Source: Bacillota bacterium (GTDB lineage: Bacteria; Bacillota_I; Bacilli_A; Acholeplasmatales; Acholeplasmataceae). From it: a stretch of DNA of 6,212 bases. Positions 1 to 6,174 of this stretch are shown here, piece by piece (position 1 is the stretch's first letter; each line of letters opens with the position of its first letter). Position numbers and translations under genes: made by a program. The stretch covers positions 1 through 6,212 of the forward strand of contig JAEWVV010000094.1 of assembly GCA_023458995.1 (NCBI GenBank), in the 5' to 3' direction. The notes beneath the pieces were generated by a model that saw only the letters and a program-made list of their open reading frames with translations, was not told the DNA's origin and made no database searches.

Positions 1-699
1 GGATACACCACTATCGATTAAATGAGGAATTTGTTCTAAAGCTTCTAAGTCTTTTGAAGACATACTAAATGGTTTATCAGAGATTTTACGATCATTTGCA
101 ACTAAATCATAATTCCAACGGCATGAATGTGCACATCCACCACGGTTAGCATCACGGTCAGTCATGTTATTGGATAAACTACAACGACCAGAAAAACTCA
201 TACACATACCACCGTGGATGAATACTTCTAAATCGGCATCTGTCTTTGACTTTAATTCTCTAATTTGAAATTTATCAAGTTCTCTTGCAAGCACAATACG
301 TTTAACGCCATGTGAATACCAGAAGTTAACTGCTCTCGCATTCGTTGTACTTTGTTGAGTAGAAAGATGAACTTCAAGATTCGTATGTTTAATTGCCATG
401 TCAACGATAAAAGGAGACGCTGAAATAATGGCATCTACATTTGCTTTTTCAAGTGCTTGAAGATATTCGATTAAACCATCCATATCCTCGTGATGAGGAA
501 TGATGTTTGTTGTCACATAAACTTTTTTACCGCGTTCATGTGCGAATGTGGTTGCTTCTAAAATATCATCAACTGTAAAGTTTGATGCTCTAGCACGAAG
601 AGAAAAATTCTGTCCTCCAATGAATACAGCATCAGCACCATACATCAGTGCAATTTTTAATTTTTCTAAGTCACCAGCTGGTGCGAGAAGTTCGATCAC
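1..699 (-). CDS. yrrO: U32-family tRNA hydroxylation protein, TrhP/YrrO type (3' end outside window)
   Basis: This is the first 233 codons of a peptidase-U32-family protein; the rest lies beyond the left edge. The start is a GTG at 697-699 that overlaps the stop of the preceding gene as GTGA. The protein begins IELLAPAGDLEKLKIAL and continues GADAVFIGG, the typical N-terminus of this family. Near residue 158 comes the U32 signature, LEVFIHGGMCMSFSGRC, followed by SNNMTDRDANRGGCAHSCRW. It holds four cysteines (C166, C173, C189, C193), the set thought to bind an iron or iron-sulfur centre. Established knowledge: despite the peptidase name, TrhP/YrrO proteins act in prephenate-dependent hydroxylation of tRNA U34 to ho5U. 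The gene next but one upstream, trmR, methylates that product, which supports the tRNA role. A collagenase-like protease label would be the older annotation of the same family. Family membership is very secure; the exact function is inferred. Confidence 0.93.
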   Translation of the reverse strand, partial: MIELLAPAGDLEKLKIALMYGADAVFIGGQNFSLRARASNFTVDDILEATTFAHERGKKVYVTTNIIPHHEDMDGLIEYLQALEKANVDAIISASPFIVDMAIKHTNLEVHLSTQQSTTNARAVNFWYSHGVKRIVLARELDKFQIRELKSKTDADLEVFIHGGMCMSFSGRCSLSNNMTDRDANRGGCAHSCRWNYDLVANDRKISDKPFSMSSKDLEALEQIPHLIDSGVS

Positions 700-1580
700 T
701 GTTCGCCACCCTTACCCTTATAGATCGTTTTTTTAAAGAAAAATCCATCATCCCAAGTTTCGTTATAAAGTTTTTGGATTTTATCTTTGAGTTCAAAGCT
801 TGATGTTTGATACATCTCAGAGACGAGTGCACCGTAATGGTCATCTTTAAATAATGTATCAATCACAAAATAATCTAAAAATGATTCAAGGAGATGTATT
901 TGGTCTAATGACTGCATGACATGTGAACGAAATACATGTGTACCTGCATCATCTTCTAAGATTGGATATGGTTCTTCCACTCTTTTTTCTTCTATAATTT
1001 TTAGGTCTTGTCTTAGGTGTAGATTTAAATTTTCACCCAAAAAGTTTTCATAATTTTTAATCAATTGTCTTTTTGAATAAAACATATTTAAATGTCCATG
1101 ACCAACCATAAACATTTTTAACTCTTTCTTTTCACCAATCATCTTTAAGTCTTCTAACGTTACTTCTTTAGCTGCGTAAACACCCATAGCGTTAAACTCT
1201 TTTAAGAAGTTAAAATCATAAAAATTAGTAGAAAGTGTTTCTGGATTATAGATTGCTTTATGATTTAAGTTCTTTTCGTCTAAAACGACTAAAGCACCTA
1301 GATCAGCAACAACAATTCCATCCATCAATTCTAAATTCATTTCATCAAGAAAATCAGAAAACGCTTCAAGATCAACATCTGACATCATCTGATTTGCCAT
1401 TAAAAACACTTCTTTTTGAAGCGCTTTTGTTTGATCTGCAACACTCATGATTTCATCGATACTAAAACTACGGGTTAAACGAGTACCAAATCGGTCATTA
1501 CCGATAATGATGCCATCTGCACTACCCAGTAGCATTTCTAGATTAACGATGTCGTGTATTGTAATGATTCGTTTCATCAT
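696..1580 (-). CDS. yrrN: U32-family protein, YrrN/TrhP1 type, cysteine-free paralogue
   Basis: A 294-residue protein that sits between trmR and yrrO exactly as yrrN does in Bacillus. It is shorter and more divergent than yrrO but alignable: IIIGNDRFGTRLT near residue 24 matches the FIGG region. HGHLNMFYSKRQL at 161-173 matches the HGGMCMSFSGRCS signature of its neighbour. The end, GFFFKKTIYKGKGG, resembles YrrN C-termini. The whole protein has no cysteine: positions matching C166 and C173 of the neighbour are N165 and Q172. It therefore probably cannot hold the metal centre itself and may be a partner subunit of YrrO for tRNA U34 hydroxylation; that is inference. ATG codons at 1580 and 1577 are both possible starts. 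The AAAGG ribosome site lies 5 bases before the first and 8 before the second. The first overlaps the trmR stop as ATGA. Confidence 0.85.
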   Translation of the reverse strand: MMKRIITIHDIVNLEMLLGSADGIIIGNDRFGTRLTRSFSIDEIMSVADQTKALQKEVFLMANQMMSDVDLEAFSDFLDEMNLELMDGIVVADLGALVVLDEKNLNHKAIYNPETLSTNFYDFNFLKEFNAMGVYAAKEVTLEDLKMIGEKKELKMFMVGHGHLNMFYSKRQLIKNYENFLGENLNLHLRQDLKIIEEKRVEEPYPILEDDAGTHVFRSHVMQSLDQIHLLESFLDYFVIDTLFKDDHYGALVSEMYQTSSFELKDKIQKLYNETWDDGFFFKKTIYKGKGGEQ

Positions 1581-2143
1581 ATCATCCTTTCGGAAACGGA
1601 TACTCCATCCCCAAGATCGTAAAATGTTGTTTTATATTCTTGATGATTCGCTAAAAAAAGTTTAAACTTTTCTAATTTGCGAAGTAAAGCTTGTGTATGT
1701 CTATTCACTTGACTTGGGTTTAAATGATGGAAATGCAAGTTATCACAAACAATGAATCCACCAACTTTAAGAAACTTACCATATTTCTTAAAGAATGTTT
1801 CATACTGTGATTTTGCAGCATCAATAAAGATTAAATCAAACTTTCCTAAATCTTCTTCATACGTTAATGCATCAAATGGAAAGAGAGTCACTTTTTTTCC
1901 TTCTTCAAAAAGATCTAGATGATGTTTAGCTTCATCAATCATAAACTCATCGCGTTCAAACGTTTTGACGTTGCAACCAAAAGAGGCCATAGCGAGTGCG
2001 CTATAGCCGATAGCAGTTCCAATCTCTAATACATCAACGATCTTCTTTTCATGAATTAAACCACGTAGAAACTCAAAGACTTCATCGGTGATAATCGGTA
2101 CTTTTTTGCTTATTGCGTAGGCTTTGAGTGAAGCGAAATTCAT
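1577..2143 (-). CDS. trmR: tRNA 5-hydroxyuridine O-methyltransferase, TrmR/YrrM type
   Basis: A 188-residue class I SAM-dependent methyltransferase of the caffeoyl-CoA/catechol O-methyltransferase family. Motif I is VLEIGTAIGYSALAMA (38-53), the acidic end of beta 2 is E63, and FDLIFIDAAKSQYETFF (102-118) and GGFIVCDN (128-135) follow. D108, D134 and N135 fit the divalent-metal ligands of the family. Established: TrmR converts ho5U34 to mo5U34 in Bacillus tRNAs, using the product of the U32 proteins encoded next door. The protein begins LKAYAISKKVPI, which aligns with about residue 26 of Bacillus YrrM (from memory), so the usual N-terminal helix is missing. The start is firm: reading upstream in frame from 2143 there are only 10 open codons and no start codon before a stop at 2174-2176. 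The start overlaps the previous stop as ATGA. Substrate assignment rests on family and neighbourhood. Confidence 0.88.
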   Translation of the reverse strand: MNFASLKAYAISKKVPIITDEVFEFLRGLIHEKKIVDVLEIGTAIGYSALAMASFGCNVKTFERDEFMIDEAKHHLDLFEEGKKVTLFPFDALTYEEDLGKFDLIFIDAAKSQYETFFKKYGKFLKVGGFIVCDNLHFHHLNPSQVNRHTQALLRKLEKFKLFLANHQEYKTTFYDLGDGVSVSERMI

Positions 2144-2439
2144 GCTTGTTCTTCTTCCTCGTCCTCTTCGTCTTCATCGTCTTCTTCAGCTTCGAGTTCA
2201 TCGTAGTAAGCTTGAAGAACTTGATCAAGCATATCCCATTCAGCATCTGTTTCAATATCACTAAATGTACCTTCATCGTCGGTAGCACCTGGTGTATAAA
2301 TTGCTGCACTCACTTCGTGTGTATCAACAAATTCGAAAACAACATAATTCTTTCCGTTGGCTTCGTGGGTAAATAAAATATCGCATACTGCTTCATCACC
2401 GTTTGCATTGGTAACAACCATTTGATCATCTTTTAACAT
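2140..2439 (-). CDS. yrzB: DUF1292 family protein, YrzB-like, acidic C-terminal tail
   Basis: A 99-residue small acidic protein. MVVTNANGDEAVCDILFTHE, then NYVVFEFVD, IYTPGA, and DIETDAEWDMLDQVLQAYYDEL are the recognisable DUF1292/YrzB blocks. The family has no firmly known function but is conserved between ruvX and mltG/yrrM in Firmicutes, as here. The last 20 residues are mostly Glu and Asp. There is no signal peptide or membrane segment, so it should be cytosolic. The ATG at 2437-2439 lies inside the 3' end of ruvX (14-base overlap) and has a good AAGGAG ribosome site at 2447-2452, 7 bases away, so it can start on its own. Its TGA overlaps the trmR ATG. Mollicute delta subunits of RNA polymerase also have acidic tails, but the N-terminal blocks here fit DUF1292, not RpoE. 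Confidence 0.88.
   Translation of the reverse strand: MLKDDQMVVTNANGDEAVCDILFTHEANGKNYVVFEFVDTHEVSAAIYTPGATDDEGTFSDIETDAEWDMLDQVLQAYYDELEAEEDDEDEEDEEEEQA
2143..2202 (-). repeat. Low-complexity GAA/GAC codon run encoding an acidic tail
   Basis: On the plus strand this reads as an impure CTT/CGT/CTC triplet run. On the coding strand it gives the Asp/Glu-rich last 20 residues of the DUF1292 protein. Such runs can change length by slippage in whole codons without breaking the frame. Bacillus YrzB also ends acidic, so the tail itself belongs to the family, but this one looks long. Confidence 0.6.
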
Positions 2440-2860
2440 GGCTAGGCTCCTTATAATTTAAATAGTTTTGTAATATAATCACAGCAGCAAGTTCATCTTT
2501 TTTCTCTTTTTGAGTTTTCCGTCTTTCAGATCCTTGAATCATCGCTTTTCGTGCTGATTGCGAGGATAGACGTTCATCCCATAAGATGATTGTTGCTTGA
2601 GTCTCTTTTTCAAGTCTTTCTTTAAATGATTCGCTGATTTTACCGCGAATCCCAATATCGTTATTCATGTGTTTAGGTAAGCCTAAAACAACGATATCAA
2701 TTTTGTGCAATTTGATCAGTTCAAGCACTTTTAAAGCTGCTTCTTCATACTGGTCATCTTGAAATCTAATTGTTGTTAAGGTACTTGCGATAATTCCTGA
2801 TTCACTAATCGCAACCCCGACTGTTTTAGATCCTAAATCGAGTCCTAAATAACGTTTCAT
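2426..2860 (-). CDS. ruvX: Holliday junction resolvase-like / pre-16S rRNA nuclease YqgF (RuvX)
   Basis: A 144-residue RNase H-fold protein of normal family length (about 140). Motifs in order: YLGLDLGSKTVGVAIS with D8, VVLGLPKHMN (57-66, the family's GLP-x-x-MN block), WDERLSS with E96, and KKDELAAVIILQNYL with D122. D8, E96 and D122 form the expected acidic catalytic set. Established: YqgF acts in 16S rRNA 5' end maturation and is proposed to be a Holliday junction resolvase; in Bacillus it is essential or nearly so. It acts in the cytosol. The ATG overlaps the alaS TGA as ATGA. Only a weak AAGGA lies about 12 bases before the start, so translation is probably coupled to alaS. In Bacillus ireB lies between alaS and this gene; here it is gone. 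Confidence 0.95.
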   Translation of the reverse strand: MKRYLGLDLGSKTVGVAISESGIIASTLTTIRFQDDQYEEAALKVLELIKLHKIDIVVLGLPKHMNNDIGIRGKISESFKERLEKETQATIILWDERLSSQSARKAMIQGSERRKTQKEKKDELAAVIILQNYLNYKEPSHVKR

Positions 2861-5436
2861 AAATGTTTTTTAAGTTCCTTTTTCACTTCTTCAAGTTTGG
2901 ATAAATCTTGTGTCCCACCTTGAGCGAAAGCTCCTTTACCACCACCGGAACCATTCGATAAGGATGCAGCTAACTTAACGAGTTCATTTGCATTTTCATG
3001 CTCACTCTTACAGAGGTAAGTTGCTTTACCATCGGTCACGTTGATTAAGAAAAGTGTTTCTGCTTTTATTTTATCATAGAGTGCATCAAGTAGTTGCTTT
3101 AAAACCTTTTGATCAACGCCTTCAGTGACGATGAGTTGTTTTTTCGTATTCGAATCCGTGATAAAGTCATCAAGACGTTTTAAGACATCTTGTTGCATCT
3201 TTCTTGAAAGTTCTTTTTCAAAGTTTTTAGCAAGTTCCTTTAAGGACTCAACATAATTACGGTAATTCATAATATCTTGGTAAGAACCTAAGACTTCTGG
3301 AGCTTTTGGAATAACTACATTTTGATCCATACGAACCATCTTATCTGTGATTAAGGATATTTCTTGTTCAAGTGGTTCCAAGAACTTTTTAACTTCGTCT
3401 TTCACATGAAGTCCTGTGACACCTTCCATACGATAAATTCCTGAACCAATCGATTCATAGGATGTAATCGCAAAATCTAGGATTTCCTTCGTATTTTTCA
3501 CATGGGTTCCACCACAGAATTCTTTACTCCAACCCATATCAACAACTCGAACGATTTCACCATATTTTTCGCCGAATAATGCCATAGCACCTAGCTTTTT
3601 AGCTTCTTCAATGGGTAATTGTCTAATAATTACATCGAGTGGTGTTTCTTTAATATACTTTTTAACAAGTCTTTCAACTTCTAAAATACGGTTATCTGTT
3701 TCTGTTTCATAATGGTTAAAGTCAAAACGCCAACTCCAAGGTGCAACCTGTGAACCTTGTTGGTTTGCATGACGACCAAAAATATCTTTAATCGCTTGAT
3801 GGAATAAATGAGCTGCTGAGTGGTTTCTCATAGTCTTCATTCTTTCCTTCTGGTCAACAACCGCTAAGACTTCATCACCAACTTGATAGTCACCTTCAAC
3901 CTTATGGATAAACTGACCATGTGGAAGTTTAGAAACATCGGTTACATCAAGACCGTTAATCCATCCTTTATCACAAACCTGTCCACCGGATGTTGCATAA
4001 AATGGTGTTTGATCCAAGACGATTCCATCAGGGAACACTTTAATGACTTTCGCTTCAGTCTGTAAGATTTCATAACCGATAAACTTAGAGGGTTCAACAA
4101 AGTTGAGGTAAGCTTCTTCTTGAGCTTTCATCGAACCTGTTTCACTTCGTGCAGCTCTTGAGCGTTCTTTTTGTTTTTCAAGTTCAGCTTGGAAAGCATC
4201 TAAATCAACTGTTACGTTATGTTCTAATGCATATTCTATAGTCAGTTCAATTGGGAAACCATACGTATCATAAAGTTTAAATGCAACTTCACCACTCACT
4301 TGATCCATACCTTTAGCAAGTGAATCAAGAAGATGTTTTTCACCTTCATTAATGGTTTCTAAAAATTTTTGTTCTTCTTTTAAAACAAGCTTTTTAACGA
4401 TATCTTTTGTTTCATGTAGATTGGTATAAAATACACCCATCACTTCAACAACATCATCAACAAGTTCATATAAAAATGGTCTTGATAGATTTAACATACG
4501 TCCATATTTAACTGCACGACGAAGTAATCTTCTTAAGACATAACCACGACCTTCATTCGATAGAATCGCTCCATCAGAAATCGCGAATGTCAAAGCCTTA
4601 ATATGGTCTGCAATCACTTTAAATGCCATTTGACCTTCATATTTAATACCTGAAATATTTTCTGTATGTTTAATGATTGGATAGAAAAGGTCTGTTTCAA
4701 AGTTTGTTTTTGTTCCTTGAATGACACATGCAAAACGTTCTAACCCTGCACCTGTATCAATATTTTTTGAAGGGAGTTCAGGATACTCTTCACGTGTTAA
4801 ACCTGGTTTTGAGTTAAACTGTGAAAATACGATATTCCAAATTTCGATATAACGTTCATTTTCTAAATCTTGTTCAATCAATTCTTTACCGCGCGCATCA
4901 TAGGATTCACCACGGTCAAAATAGATTTCAGTGTCAGGACCACAAGGACCCGCACCAATTTCCCAGAAGTTATCTTCTCTAGGAATTAAGTGTGATGGAT
5001 CAACACCAAGTTCAATCCAGCGATCTCTTGCTTCTAAGTCATCAGGATAATAGGTCATATATAGTTTTTCTTTGGGAAAGCCAAACCATTTAGGATCAGT
5101 CAGTAATTCTAAGCCCCATGCAATTGCATCATGCTTAAAATAATCCCCAATCGAGAAATTACCGAGCATTTCAAAAAATGTATGATGTCTCGCTGTCTTG
5201 CCGACATTGTCGATATCATTGGTACGTATACATTTTTGGACATTGGTAATCCTGGGGTTTTGTGGTTTTTCTGTTCCATCAAAATACTTCTTTAAAGGTG
5301 CAACTCCAGCATTGATCCAAAGTAAAGTTGGATCATTTTGTGGAACAAGTGACGCGGATGCTTCGACCTTATGCTTTTTAGATTCAAAAAAGTCCAACCA
5401 TATTTGTCTAATTTCTTTTGCTGACATATAGCGCAT
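2857..5436 (-). CDS. alaS: Alanyl-tRNA synthetase
   Basis: An 859-residue class II synthetase, close to the family's usual 870-880. It attaches alanine to tRNA-Ala in the cytosol and clears mischarged Ser and Gly. Catalytic domain: TNVQKCIRTNDIDNVG (64-79), RHHTFFEMLGNFSIGDYF (83-100), FWEIGAGPCGPDTEIYFD (157-174), and motif 3 GAGLER (229-234). Editing domain zinc ligands: H539 and H543 in NHSAAHLFH, C641 and H645 in CGGTH. The C-Ala domain ends with GSGGGKGAFAQGG near 829-841. All key sites are intact. Two starts are possible, ATG at 5436 (MRYMSAKEIR) and ATG at 5427. The strong AGGAGG at 5445-5450 is 8 bases from the first and 17 from the second, so the first is chosen. Expression is controlled by the T-box leader just upstream. 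It is the first gene of an operon reaching past the left edge. Confidence 0.99.
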   Translation of the reverse strand: MRYMSAKEIRQIWLDFFESKKHKVEASASLVPQNDPTLLWINAGVAPLKKYFDGTEKPQNPRITNVQKCIRTNDIDNVGKTARHHTFFEMLGNFSIGDYFKHDAIAWGLELLTDPKWFGFPKEKLYMTYYPDDLEARDRWIELGVDPSHLIPREDNFWEIGAGPCGPDTEIYFDRGESYDARGKELIEQDLENERYIEIWNIVFSQFNSKPGLTREEYPELPSKNIDTGAGLERFACVIQGTKTNFETDLFYPIIKHTENISGIKYEGQMAFKVIADHIKALTFAISDGAILSNEGRGYVLRRLLRRAVKYGRMLNLSRPFLYELVDDVVEVMGVFYTNLHETKDIVKKLVLKEEQKFLETINEGEKHLLDSLAKGMDQVSGEVAFKLYDTYGFPIELTIEYALEHNVTVDLDAFQAELEKQKERSRAARSETGSMKAQEEAYLNFVEPSKFIGYEILQTEAKVIKVFPDGIVLDQTPFYATSGGQVCDKGWINGLDVTDVSKLPHGQFIHKVEGDYQVGDEVLAVVDQKERMKTMRNHSAAHLFHQAIKDIFGRHANQQGSQVAPWSWRFDFNHYETETDNRILEVERLVKKYIKETPLDVIIRQLPIEEAKKLGAMALFGEKYGEIVRVVDMGWSKEFCGGTHVKNTKEILDFAITSYESIGSGIYRMEGVTGLHVKDEVKKFLEPLEQEISLITDKMVRMDQNVVIPKAPEVLGSYQDIMNYRNYVESLKELAKNFEKELSRKMQQDVLKRLDDFITDSNTKKQLIVTEGVDQKVLKQLLDALYDKIKAETLFLINVTDGKATYLCKSEHENANELVKLAASLSNGSGGGKGAFAQGGTQDLSKLEEVKKELKKHL

Positions 5437-5444
5437 ATAAATAA

Positions 5445-5450
5445 CCTCCT
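5445..5450 (-). promoter_or_regulatory. Ribosome binding site of alaS
   Basis: The coding strand has AGGAGG 8 bases before the ATG at 5434-5436. It is the strongest Shine-Dalgarno in the window and decides between two nearby ATG codons. It lies 10 bases past the U-run of the T-box terminator, so it is outside the switch hairpins and the control is probably at transcription. Confidence 0.88.
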
Positions 5451-5460
5451 GTTAATAAAT

Positions 5461-5490
5461 AAAAAACGTCCTTAACTATTTCTAAGGACG
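5461..5490 (-). terminator. Intrinsic terminator of the alaS T-box leader
   Basis: The coding strand has CGTCCTTA, an 8-base loop, TAAGGACG and then six T. The stem is 8 perfect base pairs. Its 5' arm shares CCTTA with the antiterminator, so the two structures exclude each other. Charged tRNA-Ala should favour this form and stop transcription before alaS. Confidence 0.95.
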
Positions 5491-5516
5491 TAAATGATTA
5501 CGCGGTACCACCTTAG
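5482..5516 (-). promoter_or_regulatory. T-box antiterminator element
   Basis: CTAAGG (5511-5516) pairs perfectly with CCTTAG (5482-5487), the latter taken from the 5' arm of the terminator. Between them is the 7-base bulge TGGTACC, whose TGGT pairs with the tRNA acceptor end. An upper helix CGTAA-TCAT-TTACG follows. This is the canonical two-helix T-box antiterminator. Confidence 0.93.
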
Positions 5517-5575
5517 TTCTAGGAAACCCTAGCACTCAAACGTCGTTAAGGCCGACTGACCTTTTGCTCCCAAAC

Positions 5576-5578
5576 AGC
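5576..5578 (-). promoter_or_regulatory. T-box specifier codon GCU (Ala)
   Basis: GCT sits in the internal loop on the 3' side of Stem I, after TGAAG and before G. It matches the downstream alaS. GGC (Gly), one base earlier, is the only rival reading and does not fit the regulated gene. Confidence 0.8.
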
Positions 5579-5666
5579 CTTCATAACGTCTAAGCTTCGT
5601 TTCCACCAACCACGAAGTCTCTATGCCTTTAGAACGGTTACTACTCCTTTTGTTCATCGCGTTTAT

Positions 5667-5695
5667 ATTTTAGCATGAAAAACCCCTAAAGTAAA
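5667..5695 (-). promoter_or_regulatory. Sigma-A-type promoter of the alaS operon
   Basis: The coding strand has TTTACT (5690-5695; 4 of 6 with TTGACA), a 17-base spacer, and TAAAAT (5667-5672; 5 of 6 with TATAAT). The -10 ends 6 bases before the inferred leader start near 5660, just before Stem I. It is the only good promoter seen in the window. No terminator is visible between the acetyltransferase gene and this promoter. Confidence 0.75.
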
Positions 5696-5733
5696 GGAAA
5701 AATATATGGTGTATACTTTATTAAATCAAAAAC

Positions 5734-6174
5734 TTAAACATTTGGATGAAACATCTCATAATGAGGAATATCATCTTCTAAGTAAGGTCCATGGACTACT
5801 TTAAAACCAAGTGATTCATAGTATTCTTTTAAGTAGGCTTGACCTGAAATTCTAACACTCTCTCCTTTAATATCCGAAAGTGCTTTTTTAATTTAAAGAG
5901 TGGCATATCCAAAACTACGATATTTAGGATCAGATACGATACGTGATAATGCATATTCAGGATATCTAATTCCTGGATCAATGAGTCTTAAGTAACTGAT
6001 AATCTTTTTATCATCTTTGATGAAATAATGGATACTGTGCATATCCTTACCATCAATATCTTGATATAGACAGTTTTGTTCCATGATAAAAACCCTCGAT
6101 CTAAGATCAAGGATTTGGTAGAGTTCATCATTATTTAATTCATTAAACTTTTTTACGTAAATGTTTTGTTCCAT
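5734..6174 (-). pseudogene. elaA: ElaA-family GNAT acetyltransferase broken by an in-frame TAA
   Basis: The reading frame from ATG 6172-6174 encodes an ElaA-like N-acetyltransferase. LRSRVFIMEQNCLYQDID at residues 24-41 is the ElaA hallmark. ALSRIVSDPKYRSFGYATL (75-93) holds the acetyl-CoA loop R-x-x-G-x-A. Codon 94 is TAA (5893-5895). The same frame then continues IKKALSDIKGESVRISGQAY, then YYESLGF and YLEDDIPHYEM, the usual family ending, up to a TAA at 5734-5736. The full frame would be 146 residues; E. coli ElaA is about 150. One base change (for example TTA to TAA) explains the break; no frameshift is needed. The truncated product lacks the last strands of the GNAT fold and is unlikely to work. 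No ribosome site or start codon lets the second half be made alone. A GTG at 6195 is an alternative start, but family alignment favours 6174. Substrate of ElaA proteins is not known. Confidence 0.85.

Larger units (their letters stand above)
5461..5660 (-). ncRNA. T-box riboswitch leader, alanine-responsive
   Basis: This is an untranslated leader that senses tRNA-Ala charging. The diagnostic T-box AAGGTGGTACCGCG is on the coding strand at 5501-5514. Stem I contains GGAGTAGTAAC near its base, and TAACCGTTCTAA pairs with TTAGACGTTA apart from two bulged bases. An apical CTTCG...CGAAG hairpin carries GGTTGGTGG. The specifier loop reads GAAGGCTG, giving GCU (Ala) at 5576-5578, followed by a purine as usual. 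Stem III is CTAGG-GTTT-CCTAG at 5519-5532. An antiterminator and terminator follow. The 5' end is placed about 7 bases after the -10 box and is approximate. When uncharged tRNA-Ala pairs with the specifier and with the UGGU bulge, the antiterminator forms and alaS and the following genes are read. Confidence 0.97.

Noticed and set aside
252..434. Minus-strand 60-codon frame inside yrrO, and similar ones at 671-862 and 2082-2309
   Set aside because: These are other frames of yrrO, yrrN and DUF1292; the true frames carry the family motifs.
1235..1450. Plus-strand open frames such as 1235-1450, 1447-1665, 2128-2376, 3883-4065 and 5198-5431
   Set aside because: They lie opposite well-identified genes, have no ribosome sites or family motifs, and their composition is that of an antisense shadow.
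5577..5579. GGC (Gly) as the T-box specifier
   Set aside because: It is one base out of register with the expected position and does not match the regulated gene alaS; GCU does.
5669..5690. TTTAG...CTAAA inverted repeat between the -35 and -10 boxes as a repressor operator
   Set aside because: Only 5 bases per arm, AT-rich, and likely by chance; the T-box already explains the control.
5696..5733. Terminator for the elaA-like gene between its stop and the alaS promoter
   Set aside because: The stretch is AT-rich with a short GTATAC palindrome but no stable stem followed by a T-run.
5893..5895. Recoded stop (read-through or alternative code) in the elaA-like gene
   Set aside because: TAA is not reassigned in Mollicutes, and no recoding signal is seen. 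TGA also serves as a normal stop at alaS, DUF1292, trmR and yrrN.
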